DNA from: Klebsiella oxytoca
Lineage (GTDB): Bacteria > Pseudomonadota > Gammaproteobacteria > Enterobacterales > Enterobacteriaceae
Direction: 5' to 3'
Assembly (NCBI RefSeq): GCF_009707385.1
Contig: NZ_CP046115.1
Span: 248,001 to 312,000 of the forward strand
Length of the DNA: 64,000 bases
Of the stretch, positions 1 to 15,691 are shown one piece after another (position 1 is the stretch's first letter; each line of letters starts with the position of its first letter). The notes beneath the pieces are model-generated. The model was not told where the DNA came from and made no database searches. It was given only the letters and a program-made list of their open reading frames with translations. Both the position numbers and the translations under genes were made by a program.

Positions 1-1
1 G

Positions 2-622
2 GCGTTTTCCTTCCGTGCTGGTCAGTATCTGATGGTCGTGATGGACGAGCGCGATAAACGCCCATTCTCTATGGCTTCTATGCCGTCGGAACAGGAGTTT
101 ATCGAACTGCATATCGGTGCATCTGAACTTAACCTGTATGCGATGGCGGTGATGGATCGTATTCTGAAAGAGCGCGAAATCGTGGTCGATATGCCGCATG
201 GCGAAGCCTGGCTGCGCGAAGATGAAGAACGTCCGCTGATTTTAATCGCCGGAGGAACGGGCTTCTCTTACGTCCGCTCGATTCTGCTTACCGCCCTGGC
301 GCGCAATCCGAACCGCGATATTGCCATCTACTGGGGCGGACGCGAAGCGAAGCATCTCTATGATTTGGCAGAGCTGGAAGCGTTGAGCGTGCAGCATCCA
401 GGTTTACGCGTGGAGCCCGTTGTTGAGCAGCCTGAAGCCGAATGGCGCGGTCGTAGCGGAACGGTGCTCACGGCGGTTCTGCAGGATTACGGTTCTCTGG
501 GCGAGCATGATATTTATATTGCTGGCCGCTTCGAAATGGCGAAAATTGCCCGGGATCTGTTCTGCAACGAGCGCGGAGCACGAGAAGATCGCCTGTTTGG
601 CGATGCCTTTGCGTTTATCTGA
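2..622 (+). CDS. fre: NAD(P)H-flavin reductase (3' part)
   Basis: Reduces free flavins with NAD(P)H; the reduced flavin serves ferric-iron reduction and other acceptors in the cytoplasm. The gene is cut by the window start: 206 residues are present and, against the usual 233, about 27 N-terminal residues are missing. The frame is open from base 2. Visible are the flavin-binding RPFSMAS motif, the nucleotide-binding [11 protein letters not shown] loop in the middle, and the C-terminal GDAFAFI. It converges on the small gene at 666-977 and is followed by a good terminator. The neighbourhood fre / fadAB is the same as in E. coli. Confidence 0.97.
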   Translation, partial: AFSFRAGQYLMVVMDERDKRPFSMASMPSEQEFIELHIGASELNLYAMAVMDRILKEREIVVDMPHGEAWLREDEERPLILIAGGTGFSYVRSILLTALARNPNRDIAIYWGGREAKHLYDLAELEALSVQHPGLRVEPVVEQPEAEWRGRSGTVLTAVLQDYGSLGEHDIYIAGRFEMAKIARDLFCNERGAREDRLFGDAFAFI

Positions 623-635
623 TAGCCGCCCTGAA

Positions 636-667
636 AGCATTCGGGTTTTGGCCCGGATGCTATTTTT
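636..667 (+). terminator. fre terminator
   Basis: AGCATTCGGG and CCCGGATGCT form a 10-position stem with one internal mismatch around a 6-nt loop, followed by ATTTTTAT. The end overlaps the stop codon of the convergent small gene, so it may serve both strands. Confidence 0.8.
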
Positions 668-977
668 ATCGGGAATCGCTGAAGTAAACGTACAGCGGAC
701 GATCGTTTTCCAGTAAACAGAGCATTTTACCCTCGATATTCCCTTCTTTTTCCAGCGTGGCGGTCAGCTGCGTCGCGATATGCTGGCTGCCTACCTGTTC
801 ATCGTATCGTTCGATATTAATATCGGTGATAGCCAGGTGCTTTAGGCGATCGCTTGCAGGATTCTGCGTCATTTTACTGATGCCCCATGAATGGCATGAC
901 TGAGCGATATCCCGTTCACCAGCGAGTGCAGCGGCAGAAAATATAGTTAGCAGGAAAATGATTGATGGTATTCTCAT
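666..977 (-). CDS. small exported hypothetical protein
   Basis: A 103-residue protein I do not recognise. The first ~19 residues form a classical Sec signal peptide (MRIPSIIFLLTIFSAAALA, then GE), so the mature part of about 84 residues is probably periplasmic. It has two cysteines (QSCHSW near residue 28 and MLCLLEN near 87) that could form a disulfide. No known domain is evident. It lies alone between convergent fre and the fadBA 3' region and is preceded by an AT-rich stretch that could hold a promoter. E. coli has no gene at this place as far as I recall, so it is likely lineage-specific. Confidence 0.6.
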   Translation of the reverse strand: MRIPSIIFLLTIFSAAALAGERDIAQSCHSWGISKMTQNPASDRLKHLAITDINIERYDEQVGSQHIATQLTATLEKEGNIEGKMLCLLENDRPLYVYFSDSR

Positions 978-1036
978 AACTCGTTATTATCCTTAATAAT
1001 TATTGCGTACGTAGCGATAATAACTGAATAGCAGAA

Positions 1037-1066
1037 ATAAAAAACCCGCCCCTGACAGGCGGGAAG
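1037..1066 (-). terminator. fadBA terminator beyond the ERIC array
   Basis: Read on the minus strand, CCCGCC-TGTCAGG-GGCGGG is followed by TTTTTTATT. It is the first intrinsic terminator downstream of fadA (stop at 1476), which places the tandem ERIC repeats inside a fadBA 3' untranslated region of about 400 nt. Confidence 0.75.
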
Positions 1067-1090
1067 AACGGCAACTAAACCCTCTCTCTT

Positions 1091-1475
1091 CGCCATTGTC
1101 ACCATAACTGCGTTGGCTGCGTTCATTCACCCGAATCACTTACTATATGTAAGCTCATCGGGATTTATTCACTTGCCGCCTTGTTCTGGCACCAATGGCT
1201 TTGAGATGACTCTTCGATTCGCCATTGTCACCATCGCTGCGTTGGCTGCGTTCATTCACCCGAAGCACTTACTATATTTAAGCCCATCGGGAGTCATTTA
1301 CTTGCCGCCTTGTTCTGGCACCAATGGCTTTGAGACGACTCTTCGATTCGCCATTGTCACCAAAACTGCGTTGGCTGCGTTCATTCACCCGAAGCACTTA
1401 CTATATGTAAGCTCATCGGGATTTATTCACTTGCCGCTTTGTTCTGGCACCAATGGCTTTGAGATAACTCTTTGA

Positions 1476-1477
<2 letters not shown>
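1091..1477. repeat. three tandem ERIC elements, 129-bp period
   Basis: CGCCATTGTCACC recurs at 1091, 1220 and 1349, giving three near-identical 129-bp units. Each contains the ERIC core: TTCATTCACCCGAAKCACTTAC, a short central palindrome (CTTACTATATGTAAG) and a GGGATTTATTCACTTGCCGCC-like arm, which matches the conserved centre of enterobacterial repetitive intergenic consensus sequences. The third unit runs into the fadA stop codon. Because 129 is divisible by three, an open frame crosses all three units, but it is a by-product of the repeat and I do not call it a gene. ERICs usually occur singly. Confidence 0.9.
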
Positions 1478-2648
<1,171 letters not shown>

Positions 2649-4838
2649 TTAAGCCGTTTTCAGCTCGCCTGGCGCACGGGCAGGCTCAACCGGTGGATAG
2701 TACGCTTCGTTATGACGTGCCTTGCTGGCCAGACCTTCCGGCACTGCATATAACGGGCCCAGGTGCTGATACTGCTGCGCCATATCGAGATATTTTGCGC
2801 TGCCGAGCGTATCCAGCCAGCGGAACGCGCCGCCGTGGAACGGAGGGAAGCCGAGACCGTAAACCAGCGCCATATCGGCTTCCGCCGGGCTGGCAATGAT
2901 GCCCTCTTCGAGACAGCGCACCACTTCGTTGACCATCGGGATCATCATGCGCGCGATAATCTCTTCATCGCTGAAATCGCGTTTCGGCTGACTGACTTCT
3001 GCCAGCAGGCTATCGACTGCGGCATCCTCTTCTTTCTTCGGCTTGCCTTTGCTGTCTTCTTTATAACGCCAGAAGCCAAGACCGTTTTTCTGGCCGAAGC
3101 GGTTGGCGTCGAACAGAGAATCGATCGCGTCGCGGTAATCTTTTTGCATACGCTGCGGGAAGCCCGCTGCCATGACCGCCTGCGCGTGATGGGCGGTATC
3201 GATGCCAACGACGTCAAGCAGGTAGGCCGGGCCCATCGGCCAGCCAAACTGTTTCTCCATCACTTTATCGACTTTGCGGAAGTCCGCGCCGTCGCGCAGC
3301 AGCTGGCTAAAACCGGCGAAGTAGGGAAACAGCACGCGGTTTACAAAGAAACCGGGACAGTCGTTGACCACAATCGGCGTTTTACCCATTTTGCTGGCCC
3401 AGGCAACGACTTTGGCGATGGTTTCATCCGAGCTTTTTTCACCGCGAATGATTTCCACCAGCGGCATCCGGTGCACCGGGTTAAAAAAGTGCATGCCGCA
3501 GAAATTTTCCGGGCGCTTCAGCACGCTGGCCAGCTCGCTGATGGGAATGGTGGAGGTATTCGATGCCAGTACGGTATCTGGACGTACTTTATCTTCCGTT
3601 TCCACCAGCACCGCTTTTTTCACGTTCGGATTCTCAACCACGGCTTCGACCACCACGTCTACCCGCTCAAAGCCAGCGTAATCCAGGGTCGGCTGAATAG
3701 TGGCAATGACGCCAGCCATCTTGAGACCGTCGATTTTGCCGCGCTCAAGCTGTTTATTCAGCAGTTTTGCAGCTTCTGACATGCCGAGGGTCAGCGATTT
3801 GTCGTTGATATCTTTCATGACCACCGGCACGCCTTTCCACGCCGATTGATAAGCAATGCCGCCACCCATAATTCCGGCGCCCAGCACGGCTGCGCGTTTT
3901 GGCGTTTCGACGCCTTTAGTCAGCTTCTTCGCTTTTGCTTTGATGTACTGATCGTTGAGGAAGATACCTACCAGCGCTCGCGCCTCGTTGGTGTGCGCCA
4001 GCGGGACAAAGCTTTTGTTTTCCAGATTCAACGCTTCTTCGCGGCCAAAACGTGCTGCAGCCTCGATGGTTTTAACGGCGGTAAGCGGGGCCGGATAATG
4101 TTTCCCGGCAGTTTGCGCGACCATCCCTTTAGCGATGGTAAAGCTCATTGTCGCTTCAATTTTGCTCAGGTGAAGGGGCTCCAGTTTCGGCTGGCGCTTC
4201 GCCTTCCAGTCCAGGTCACCGTTGATGGCCTGACGCAGAATGGCTACCGCGCCGCCGACCAATTTCTCCTGCGCCACCACGCCGTCGATAAGGCCAATTT
4301 TTAATGCTTGCTCAGCGCCAACGTCCTTACCTGCGGCGATGATTTCCAGCGCGCTATCCGCGCCAAGCATCCTCGGCATACGTACCGATCCGCCGAATCC
4401 CGGCATAATGCCGAGCTTTGTCTCGGGGAGTCCAATACGCAGGTCCGGCGTCGCCAGACGGTAATCGGTCGCCAGCACGCATTCGCAGCCGCCGCCCAGC
4501 GCGTAGCCGTTAACTGCGGAAATAGTGGGAACCGGCAAATCTTCCAGGCGATTAAACACGCTATTCGCGAAATGCAGCCACTGGCTTAGCTGTTCTTCGG
4601 GAACCAGGAACAGAGAAAGAAATTCGGTGATATCCGCGCCAACGATAAAGGCCGCTTTCTCAGAGCGCAGCAGCAGCCCTTTAAGATCTTTTTGTTTTTC
4701 GAGTACGTCCAGCGCTTCACCGAGGCTGGCTACGGTTGCGGTATCGAGCTTATTGACCGAGCCGGGGGCATCAAATACCAGTTCGGCAATGCCGTCTTCC
4801 CGCCAGTCGAGGTACAGGGTGTCGCCTTTGTAGAGCAT
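2649..4838 (-). CDS. fadB: fatty-acid oxidation complex subunit alpha (FadB)
   Basis: Multifunctional protein: enoyl-CoA hydratase/isomerase (N-terminal third) and 3-hydroxyacyl-CoA dehydrogenase (centre and C-terminus). The crotonase part shows the oxyanion region [19 protein letters not shown] with the catalytic Glu, and a second Glu in [15 protein letters not shown]. The NAD fold starts at [12 protein letters not shown] and the dehydrogenase His is in [16 protein letters not shown] take the start at 4838 ([10 protein letters not shown]), preceded by AGGAG at good spacing; this gives 729 residues, the family length. An ATG 36 nt upstream is in frame but lies inside the FadR operator. Confidence 0.98.
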   Translation of the reverse strand: MLYKGDTLYLDWREDGIAELVFDAPGSVNKLDTATVASLGEALDVLEKQKDLKGLLLRSEKAAFIVGADITEFLSLFLVPEEQLSQWLHFANSVFNRLEDLPVPTISAVNGYALGGGCECVLATDYRLATPDLRIGLPETKLGIMPGFGGSVRMPRMLGADSALEIIAAGKDVGAEQALKIGLIDGVVAQEKLVGGAVAILRQAINGDLDWKAKRQPKLEPLHLSKIEATMSFTIAKGMVAQTAGKHYPAPLTAVKTIEAAARFGREEALNLENKSFVPLAHTNEARALVGIFLNDQYIKAKAKKLTKGVETPKRAAVLGAGIMGGGIAYQSAWKGVPVVMKDINDKSLTLGMSEAAKLLNKQLERGKIDGLKMAGVIATIQPTLDYAGFERVDVVVEAVVENPNVKKAVLVETEDKVRPDTVLASNTSTIPISELASVLKRPENFCGMHFFNPVHRMPLVEIIRGEKSSDETIAKVVAWASKMGKTPIVVNDCPGFFVNRVLFPYFAGFSQLLRDGADFRKVDKVMEKQFGWPMGPAYLLDVVGIDTAHHAQAVMAAGFPQRMQKDYRDAIDSLFDANRFGQKNGLGFWRYKEDSKGKPKKEEDAAVDSLLAEVSQPKRDFSDEEIIARMMIPMVNEVVRCLEEGIIASPAEADMALVYGLGFPPFHGGAFRWLDTLGSAKYLDMAQQYQHLGPLYAVPEGLASKARHNEAYYPPVEPARAPGELKTA

Positions 4839-4864
4839 GTCAGTCTCCTGAATCCAGCAATATG

Positions 4865-4881
4865 ATCTGGTCATACCAGAT
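4865..4881. promoter_or_regulatory. FadR operator in front of fadBA
   Basis: ATCTGGTCATACCAGAT is a 17-bp element with perfect 7-bp half-sites. It matches the FadR site of E. coli fadBA (ATCTGGT-N3-ACCAGAT) and lies 27 bp upstream of the fadB start, where bound FadR would block early transcription until long-chain acyl-CoA releases it. A partial related motif (CTGGTCGGATCA) lies near 4938. Confidence 0.9.
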
Positions 4882-5029
4882 GAGACGGAGTGTGGAATTT
4901 ATGTTAAGAAATTGCAAATGAGTCTTTAAATAAATGCTGGTCGGATCACATCCGCCAGAGATCACCTCGTCTGAGGTCAATGTGCTAAGATGCGAAGTAT
5001 CACGATCCAATAAAATCAAAGGATAAAAG

Positions 5030-6361
5030 ATGGAATCCCTGGCCGGTCTCTATAAAAATCATATTGTTACTCTACAAGAACGTACCCGCGATGTGCTGGC
5101 CCGTTTTAAGCTGGATGCACTGCTGATTCACTCCGGTGAACTGGTCAACGTCTTTCTTGACGATCATCCTTATCCGTTCAAGGTCAACCCACAGTTCAAA
5201 GCCTGGGTACCGGTTACCCAGGTGCCTAACTGTTGGTTACTGGTAGATGGCGTCAATAAACCGAAACTGTGGTTCTATCTGCCGGTTGATTACTGGCATA
5301 ACGTGGAACCGCTGCCGACTTCTTTCTGGACTGAGGAAGTAGAAGTTATCGCTCTGCCGAAAGCGGATGGCATCGGTAGCCAGCTACCTGCCGCGCGCGG
5401 CAATATCGCTTACATCGGGCCGGTACCGGAACGTGCATTAGGTTTAGACATTGCGGCAGAAAAGATTAACCCGAAGGGAGTTATCGATTATCTGCATTAC
5501 TATCGCTCCTGGAAAACCGACTATGAGCTTGCCTGTATGCGCGAAGCGCAGAAGTCAGCGGTTAACGGCCATCAGGCCGCTCATGAAGCGTTTCTTTCCG
5601 GGATGAGCGAGTTTGATATCAATCAGGCCTATCTGACCGCTACCGGCCATCGTGACACCGATGTACCGTACAGCAATATTGTGGCGTTGAACGAGCATGC
5701 CTCTGTGCTGCATTACACGAAGCTGGATCATCGCGCGCCTGCGGAGATGCGTAGTTTCCTGTTGGATGCGGGCGCGGAATATAACGGTTATGCTGCCGAC
5801 CTGACCCGTACCTGGGCGGCGAATAGCGATAATGACTATGCTCAGCTGGTTAAAGACGTTAATGATGAACAGCTGGCGCTGATCGACACCATAAAGGCGG
5901 GCGTGAGCTACGTGGATTATCATGTTCAGTTCCATCATCGCATCGCCAAACTGCTGCGTAAGCATCAGATAGTCAAAGATATGAGCGAAGAAGCGATGGT
6001 TGAAAACGACCTGACCGGGCCGTTTATGCCGCACGGTATTGGTCACCCCTTAGGTCTGCAGGTTCATGACGTTGCCGGTTTTATGCAGGATGATACCGGT
6101 ACTCACCTGGCCGCGCCGGCAAAATATCCTTACCTGCGCTGCACGCGCGTTCTGCAGCCGCGTATGGTGTTGACGATTGAACCAGGAATCTATTTTATCG
6201 AATCGCTGCTGGCGCCGTGGCGTGAAGGTCAGTTCAGTAAACACTTCAACTGGCAGAAAATTGAAGCGTTGAAGCCGTTTGGCGGCATTCGTATTGAAGA
6301 TAATGTCGTGATCCACGAAAACAGTATCGAAAATATGACGCGCGATCTAAAACTGGCGTAA
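5030..6361 (+). CDS. pepQ: Xaa-Pro dipeptidase (proline dipeptidase)
   Basis: Cytoplasmic metallopeptidase of the M24 family that splits Xaa-Pro dipeptides. 443 residues, as in E. coli. The two-metal site is visible: the two Asp in [19 protein letters not shown], the His in [15 protein letters not shown], and the Glu residues of TIEPGIYF and GIRIEDNV. It is divergent from fadBA. The stop codon overlaps the yigZ start by one base (TAATG), indicating translational coupling. Confidence 0.98.
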   Translation: MESLAGLYKNHIVTLQERTRDVLARFKLDALLIHSGELVNVFLDDHPYPFKVNPQFKAWVPVTQVPNCWLLVDGVNKPKLWFYLPVDYWHNVEPLPTSFWTEEVEVIALPKADGIGSQLPAARGNIAYIGPVPERALGLDIAAEKINPKGVIDYLHYYRSWKTDYELACMREAQKSAVNGHQAAHEAFLSGMSEFDINQAYLTATGHRDTDVPYSNIVALNEHASVLHYTKLDHRAPAEMRSFLLDAGAEYNGYAADLTRTWAANSDNDYAQLVKDVNDEQLALIDTIKAGVSYVDYHVQFHHRIAKLLRKHQIVKDMSEEAMVENDLTGPFMPHGIGHPLGLQVHDVAGFMQDDTGTHLAAPAKYPYLRCTRVLQPRMVLTIEPGIYFIESLLAPWREGQFSKHFNWQKIEALKPFGGIRIEDNVVIHENSIENMTRDLKLA

Positions 6362-6975
6362 TGGAAAGCTGGTTGATACCGGCAGCGCCGGTCACCTTTG
6401 TTGAAGAGATCAAAAAGAGCCGCTTTATCACGCTGTTGGCGCATACCGACGGCGTAGCGGCGGCGAAGGCGTTTGTCGAGTCAGTCAGGGCAGAGCATCC
6501 GGATGCGCGTCACCACTGCGTGGCGTGGGTCGCAGGGCCACCGGATGATTCACAGCAGCTGGGTTTTTCCGATGATGGTGAACCGGCGGGGACGGCCGGA
6601 AAGCCGATGTTGGCGCAACTGATGGGCAGCGGTGTCGGCGAGATAACCGCTGTCGTTGTGCGTTATTACGGTGGTATTCTGCTGGGCACCGGCGGCCTGG
6701 TAAAAGCGTACGGTGGCGGTGTTCATCAGGCGCTTGCGCAGCTTACAACACAGCGCAAGACGCCGCTGACCGCATATACTTTGCAGTGTGAATACGGGCA
6801 GTTGGCCGGGATTGAAACGCTGCTAGCTCAGTTCTCAGGAATAATTGTCGAAAGCGAATATCAGGCCTCTGTTCAGCTGCGCGTGGCGCTTCCTCAGGCT
6901 GAAGTGGCGAAATTTTCAGCAAGGCTGGCTGATTTTAGTCGCGGTTCGTTGCAATTACTGAAGATTGACGAATAA
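6361..6975 (+). CDS. yigZ: IMPACT-family protein YigZ
   Basis: A 204-residue protein with the IMPACT/UPF0029 N-terminal domain (SDDGEPAGTAGKPML signature near residue 65, followed by VVVRYYGGILLGTGGL) and a C-terminal ferredoxin-like domain. The family is related to eukaryotic IMPACT, a regulator of translation initiation signalling; the bacterial role is not settled. It starts on the last base of the pepQ stop codon and is followed by trkH 41 nt on, as in E. coli. Confidence 0.95.
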   Translation: MESWLIPAAPVTFVEEIKKSRFITLLAHTDGVAAAKAFVESVRAEHPDARHHCVAWVAGPPDDSQQLGFSDDGEPAGTAGKPMLAQLMGSGVGEITAVVVRYYGGILLGTGGLVKAYGGGVHQALAQLTTQRKTPLTAYTLQCEYGQLAGIETLLAQFSGIIVESEYQASVQLRVALPQAEVAKFSARLADFSRGSLQLLKIDE

Positions 6976-7016
6976 TCCCCACCTGATTTTTTTGCATATC
7001 AAAGGAAGCGCCAGAG

Positions 7017-8468
7017 ATGCATTTTCGCGCGATAACCCGAATCGTTGGACTGTTGGTCATTTTGTTTTCGGGAACCATGATCCTGCCGGGATTAATAGCT
7101 CTTATATATCGCGATGGTGCGGGACGGGCGTTTACCCAGACTTTTTTTGTCGCGCTGGCGATTGGTTCGCTTCTGTGGTGGCCTAACCGTCGTGAGAAGG
7201 GTGAACTTAAATCTCGCGAAGGATTTCTCATTGTGGTTCTTTTCTGGACCGTACTGGGTAGTGTGGGGGCATTGCCGTTTATCTTTGCGGAGCAGCCGAA
7301 CCTGACGATCACGGATGCGTTCTTTGAGTCCTTTTCGGGTTTGACCACGACAGGGGCCACCACGCTGGTCGGTCTCGATTCGTTACCTCATGCTATTCTT
7401 TTCTATCGGCAGATGCTGCAATGGTTTGGTGGGATGGGGATCATCGTACTGGCGGTAGCAATACTTCCGATTCTGGGCGTCGGGGGGATGCAGCTATACA
7501 GGGCCGAAATGCCCGGACCTCTGAAAGATAATAAGATGCGGCCGCGAATTGCTGAGACCGCGAAAACGTTGTGGCTTATCTATGTTTTGCTGACGGTAGC
7601 CTGCGCGCTGGCGCTGTGGTTTGCGGGAATGCCGGCGTTTGATGCCATCGGCCACAGCTTCTCTACTATCGCGATTGGTGGATTCTCTACTCATGATGCC
7701 AGCGTGGGCTACTTCAATAGCCCAACGATTAACTCCATTATTGCGATTTTCCTGCTGATTTCTGGTTGTAACTACGGCCTGCACTTTTCATTACTCAGCG
7801 GACGTAGCCTGAAAGTGTACTGGCGAGACCCTGAATTCCGTATGTTTATCGGCGTACAGTTAACGCTGGTGGTGGTATGTACCCTGGTGCTGTGGCTGCA
7901 TGACGTATATAGCTCTGCGGTCATGACGGTCAACCAGGCGTTTTTCCAGGTCGTATCGATGGCGACAACCGCAGGCTTCACTACCGACAGCATTGCGCGC
8001 TGGCCGCTATTCTTACCGGTCCTTCTGCTATGTTCGGCTTTTATCGGCGGCTGCGCCGGGTCGACCGGCGGTGGTTTGAAGGTTATCCGTATCCTGCTGC
8101 TGTTCAAGCAAGGTAACCGCGAGCTTAAACGTCTGGTTCACCCTAATGCGGTATACAGTATTAAACTGGGGAATCGTGCGCTGCCGGAACGTATCCTGGA
8201 AGCCGTATGGGGATTCTTCTCCGCTTATGCTCTGGTATTTATCATCAGTATGCTGGCGATTATTGCCACCGGCGTGGATGATTTCTCGGCCTTTGCTTCA
8301 GTTGTCGCGACGCTGAATAACCTTGGGCCGGGGCTGGGCGTTGTGGCTGATAACTTCGCCACAATGAACCCTGTCGCAAAATGGATCTTGATTGCTAATA
8401 TGCTGTTTGGTCGTCTGGAAGTGTTCACCTTACTGGTGCTATTTACTCCGACTTTCTGGCGCGAATAA
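7017..8468 (+). CDS. trkH: Trk potassium uptake protein TrkH
   Basis: Integral membrane K+-translocating subunit of the Trk system, partner of peripheral TrkA. 483 residues with about ten hydrophobic segments arranged as four pore-loop repeats. Selectivity-filter-like segments are visible: [13 protein letters not shown] near residue 110, [10 protein letters not shown] in the middle and [11 protein letters not shown] near residue 345. ATG 7017 follows AGGAAGCG. It probably belongs to the same transcript as pepQ-yigZ. Confidence 0.97.
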   Translation: MHFRAITRIVGLLVILFSGTMILPGLIALIYRDGAGRAFTQTFFVALAIGSLLWWPNRREKGELKSREGFLIVVLFWTVLGSVGALPFIFAEQPNLTITDAFFESFSGLTTTGATTLVGLDSLPHAILFYRQMLQWFGGMGIIVLAVAILPILGVGGMQLYRAEMPGPLKDNKMRPRIAETAKTLWLIYVLLTVACALALWFAGMPAFDAIGHSFSTIAIGGFSTHDASVGYFNSPTINSIIAIFLLISGCNYGLHFSLLSGRSLKVYWRDPEFRMFIGVQLTLVVVCTLVLWLHDVYSSAVMTVNQAFFQVVSMATTAGFTTDSIARWPLFLPVLLLCSAFIGGCAGSTGGGLKVIRILLLFKQGNRELKRLVHPNAVYSIKLGNRALPERILEAVWGFFSAYALVFIISMLAIIATGVDDFSAFASVVATLNNLGPGLGVVADNFATMNPVAKWILIANMLFGRLEVFTLLVLFTPTFWRE

Positions 8469-8479
8469 CAGGAGTGCCT

Positions 8480-9013
8480 GTGAAAACTTTGATTCTATTT
8501 TCCACCCGTGATGGGCAAACGCGTGAAATCGCCTCATTTCTGGCATCTGAATTAAAAGAGCAGGGGGTTGATTCAGACACGATTGATCTCAACCGTACTA
8601 ATGAAGTTGAGTGGTCTTTATACGATCGTGTCGTGATTGGTGCATCAATTCGCTATGGTCATTTCCATCCCGCGCTGGAACGGTTTGTAAAAGCGCACCT
8701 GCACTCGCTGCAGGCGCTGCCGGGAGCATTTTTCTCGGTTAACCTCGTCGCGCGTAAGCCAGAAAAACGCACGCCGCAAACTAATAGCTATACGCGTAAG
8801 TTCCTGCTCAGCTCGCCCTGGCAGCCGCAGCACTGCGCAGTGTTTGCCGGCGCGCTCCGTTATCCACGCTATCGTTGGTTCGACCGCTTTATGATTCGCC
8901 TCATTATGAAGATGACCGGCGGCGAAACGGATGTTAGTAAAGAAGTGGTTTATACCGACTGGCAGCAGGTGGGCAGATTTGCGCGTGAAATTGCGCATAT
9001 GACCAGCAAATAG
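8480..9013 (+). CDS. hemG: protoporphyrinogen IX dehydrogenase (menaquinone), HemG
   Basis: Flavodoxin-like enzyme that oxidises protoporphyrinogen IX to protoporphyrin IX in haem synthesis, passing electrons to the quinone pool. The FMN phosphate loop FSTRDGQT lies at residues 7-14 and the family insert [17 protein letters not shown] in the middle. I place the start at GTG 8480 ([10 protein letters not shown], 177 residues) because AGGAG at 8470-8474 is correctly spaced; an in-frame GTG at 8474 overlaps that ribosome-binding site. It is 11 nt from trkH and is the left neighbour of the rRNA operon, as for E. coli rrnA. Confidence 0.96.
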   Translation: MKTLILFSTRDGQTREIASFLASELKEQGVDSDTIDLNRTNEVEWSLYDRVVIGASIRYGHFHPALERFVKAHLHSLQALPGAFFSVNLVARKPEKRTPQTNSYTRKFLLSSPWQPQHCAVFAGALRYPRYRWFDRFMIRLIMKMTGGETDVSKEVVYTDWQQVGRFAREIAHMTSK

Positions 9014-9074
9014 CGCGTTAAATGACCCCGATGATGGAAAGTTGAGCGAACGAAAAGTTTTTTGAAATTTCCCC

Positions 9075-9102
9075 TTGTCACGTCAGAATTACTCCCTATA
9101 AT
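9075..9102 (+). promoter_or_regulatory. rRNA operon promoter P1 (first operon)
   Basis: TTGTCA, a 16-bp spacer and TATAAT, followed by the GC-rich discriminator GCGCTCCC typical of stringently controlled rrn P1. The A/T-rich GAAAAGTTTTTTGAAATTTC just upstream is a plausible UP element. Confidence 0.92.
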
Positions 9103-9194
9103 GCGCTCCCACTGACACGGAACAACGGCACGCAAGCCGCCGGGTCAGCGGGATTCAGCGATGAATGCCGGCAGAGAAAAGCGAAATTAAACGC

Positions 9195-9222
9195 TTGACT
9201 CTGCATGAGGAAACCGTATTAT
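9195..9222 (+). promoter_or_regulatory. rRNA operon promoter P2 (first operon)
   Basis: TTGACT, 16-bp spacer, TATTAT, 120 bp after P1 as is usual for enterobacterial rrn operons. The leader that follows (9223-9405) has no gene. Confidence 0.9.
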
Positions 9223-9260
9223 ACGGGACCTCGCAACGGTGAGCGAAAGCCGCGTTGCAC

Positions 9261-9272
9261 TGCTCTTTAACA
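9261..9272 (+). promoter_or_regulatory. rrn leader boxA antitermination site
   Basis: TGCTCTTTAACA in the leader, identical to the E. coli boxA at which NusB/S10 load for antitermination. A similar TGCTCTTTAAA occurs in the 16S-23S spacer at about 11177. Confidence 0.9.
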
Positions 9273-9405
9273 ATTTATCAGACAATCTGTGTGGGCACTC
9301 AAAGTGACATGGATTCTTAACGTCTTCGGACGAAAAATGAATACCAAGTCTCAAAGAGTGAACACGTAATTCATTACGAAGTTTAATTCTGTGAGCATCA
9401 AACTT

Positions 9406-10940
<1,535 letters not shown>

Positions 10941-11025
10941 CCTGAAAGAACCTGCCTTTGTAGTGCTCACACAGATTGTCTGATGAAAAGTAAATAGCAA
11001 GGCGTCTTGCGATTGAGACTTCAGT

Positions 11026-11101
11026 GTCCCCTTCGTCTAGAGGCCCAGGACACCGCCCTTTCACGGCGGTAACAGGGGTTCGAATCCCCTAGGGGACGCC
11101 A
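11026..11101 (+). tRNA. tRNA-Glu (TTC)
   Basis: Seventy-six nt in the 16S-23S spacer. The acceptor arms GTCCCCT/AGGGGAC, the anticodon loop CTTTCAC (anticodon TTC), the T arm with GGTTCGAATCC and an encoded CCA are all present. A single spacer tRNA-Glu is the pattern of E. coli rrnB, whereas rrnA carries Ile and Ala. Confidence 0.97.
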
Positions 11102-11284
11102 CTTGCTGGTTTGTGAGTGAAAGTCACCTGCCTTTATATCTCAAAACTAACTCAGTGAGTTATGTTTGAGATATTTGCTCTTTAAAAATCTGGATCAAGC
11201 TGAAAATTGAAACGACACACTGTTGAAGTGTGTTCGAGTCTCTCAAATTTTCGCAATCAGAAGTGAAACATCTTCGGGTTGTGA

Positions 11285-14190
<2,906 letters not shown>

Positions 14191-14255
14191 ACAACGCCGA
14201 AGATGTTTTGGCGATTTGAGAGACGATTTTCAGCTCTGATTCAGAGTCCGAAGGA

Positions 14256-14355
14256 TTTTACGCTGAGACAAGGCGGCAAGCGAAGCGATGGAAGGAGCAT
14301 ACTGAAGTATGTGACTGACATTCGCGAGAGCAGCCAACGCAGTATGAGCGTAAAA
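14256..14355. repeat. ERIC-like palindrome in the 23S-5S spacer (first operon)
   Basis: Ends TTTTACGCT/AGCGTAAAA are exactly complementary; the centre is CATACTGAAGTATG; the arms contain CAAGGCGGCAAG and GCAGCCAACGCAG. These match the reverse complement of the ERIC units at 1091-1477 (CTTGCCGCCTTG, CTGCGTTGGCTGC). About 100 bp. It lies in transcribed pre-rRNA between 23S and 5S. Confidence 0.75.
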
Positions 14356-14379
14356 GACACAGGACGAGCACAAAGAATT

Positions 14380-14499
14380 TGCCTGGCGGCAACAGCGCGG
14401 TGGTCCCACCTGACCCCATGCCGAACTCAGAAGTGAAACGCCGTAGCGCCGATGGTAGTGTGGGGTCTCCCCATGTGAGAGTAGGGAACTGCCAGGCAT
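14380..14499 (+). rRNA. rrf: 5S rRNA (first operon)
   Basis: TGCCTGGCGGC to GCCAGGCAT, 120 nt, identical to the copy at 59114 as far as I can read. Confidence 0.97.
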
Positions 14500-14512
14500 C
14501 AAATCAGTGAAG

Positions 14513-14540
14513 AGCCCATCCTGACGGATGGGCTTTTTGC
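14513..14540 (+). terminator. rRNA operon terminator (first operon)
   Basis: AGCCCATC-CTGAC-GGATGGGCT stem followed by TTTTT, as after E. coli rrn operons. Confidence 0.92.
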
Positions 14541-14662
14541 GTTTTCGAATTGACTATCCTCTCACAATCACGTCATGCTTCCTGATATGCCCATGACAAT
14601 CAGGCAAGCCTTCCCTCGCTATATACGGTAAACTAAAGCCGATTTTGCATCTGGAAGCCGAT

Positions 14663-15691
14663 ATGAGCCACTCTCTTAAGCCCTGGAATACCTTCGGTAT
14701 TGACCGTTATGCCAAAACAATCGTACGTGCGGAAACTGAAAAACAGCTACTGGATGCATGGCAAAATGCCGTCGCAGAGCGCCAACCAACCCTGATCCTT
14801 GGTGAAGGAAGCAACGTCCTGTTCCTGAGGGACTATTCCGGCACGGTCATTATCAACCGTATTATGGGTATCGAAGTGAGTGAATCACCCGATGCCTGGC
14901 ATTTGCATGTTGGCGCGGGAGAGAACTGGCATCAACTGGTGAAGTTTGCACTAAATAACGGAATGCCTGGGCTGGAAAATCTGGCCTTAATCCCTGGATG
15001 TGCCGGATCTTCTCCCATTCAGAATATTGGCGCTTACGGCATCGAATTACAAAAGGTTTGCCAGTACGTTGATTGCATTGAGCTGGCCACTGGCGAGAAA
15101 CGGCGCCTTTCTGCTGCTGAATGTCGTTTTGGCTATCGGGACAGTATTTTTAAGCATGAATACCAGGACCGTTACGCCATTGTAGCCGTTGGCTTGAGGT
15201 TGCCTAAAGCGTGGCAACCCGTACTAAACTATGGTGATTTGACCCGCCTTGATCCGCAAACTGTTACGCCCCAGCAGGTATTTGATGCCGTATGCCATAT
15301 GCGTATGACCAAGCTACCCGACCCAAAAGTGAATGGAAATGCGGGGAGTTTCTTTAAGAATCCGGTCATTAGCGCAGAACAAGCTCAAGAAATACTGGCT
15401 GCCTACCCGAATATTCCACATTATCCTCAGCCTGATGGCAGTATGAAGCTGGCTGCTGGATGGCTTATCGATCAATGTCAGCTTAAAGGTAAAGTAATGG
15501 GCGGCGCAGCTGTGCATAGTCAGCAGGCATTGGTATTAATCAATCATAATCAGGCAACCAGCGAAGATATCGTTGAGCTGGCTCACTATGTACGTCAGCA
15601 GGTTGGTGCGAAATTCGGGATATGGCTGCAACCAGAGGTGCGTTTTATTGGCGAAAGGGGTGAAGTTAATGCCGAGGAGACCATTGCATGA
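14663..15691 (+). CDS. murB: UDP-N-acetylenolpyruvoylglucosamine reductase (MurB)
   Basis: FAD enzyme that reduces UDP-GlcNAc-enolpyruvate with NADPH to UDP-N-acetylmuramate, the second committed step of peptidoglycan precursor synthesis. The FAD-binding segments LGEGSNVLF and [17 protein letters not shown], the catalytic Ser in [11 protein letters not shown] and the Glu in [10 protein letters not shown] are present. I choose ATG 14663 ([12 protein letters not shown]), giving 342 residues as in E. coli, rather than the in-frame ATG 18 nt upstream. It overlaps birA by 4 nt (ATGA). Confidence 0.97.
   Translation: MSHSLKPWNTFGIDRYAKTIVRAETEKQLLDAWQNAVAERQPTLILGEGSNVLFLRDYSGTVIINRIMGIEVSESPDAWHLHVGAGENWHQLVKFALNNGMPGLENLALIPGCAGSSPIQNIGAYGIELQKVCQYVDCIELATGEKRRLSAAECRFGYRDSIFKHEYQDRYAIVAVGLRLPKAWQPVLNYGDLTRLDPQTVTPQQVFDAVCHMRMTKLPDPKVNGNAGSFFKNPVISAEQAQEILAAYPNIPHYPQPDGSMKLAAGWLIDQCQLKGKVMGGAAVHSQQALVLINHNQATSEDIVELAHYVRQQVGAKFGIWLQPEVRFIGERGEVNAEETIA

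Noticed and set aside
1113..1475. Open frame of 120 codons encoding a 43-residue repeat
   Set aside because: It is produced by three 129-bp ERIC units (divisible by three); no ribosome-binding site, and the peptide is only the translation of the repeat.
4839..4874. Extended fadB start 12 codons upstream
   Set aside because: It falls in the FadR operator; the downstream ATG has a proper ribosome-binding site and gives the family length.
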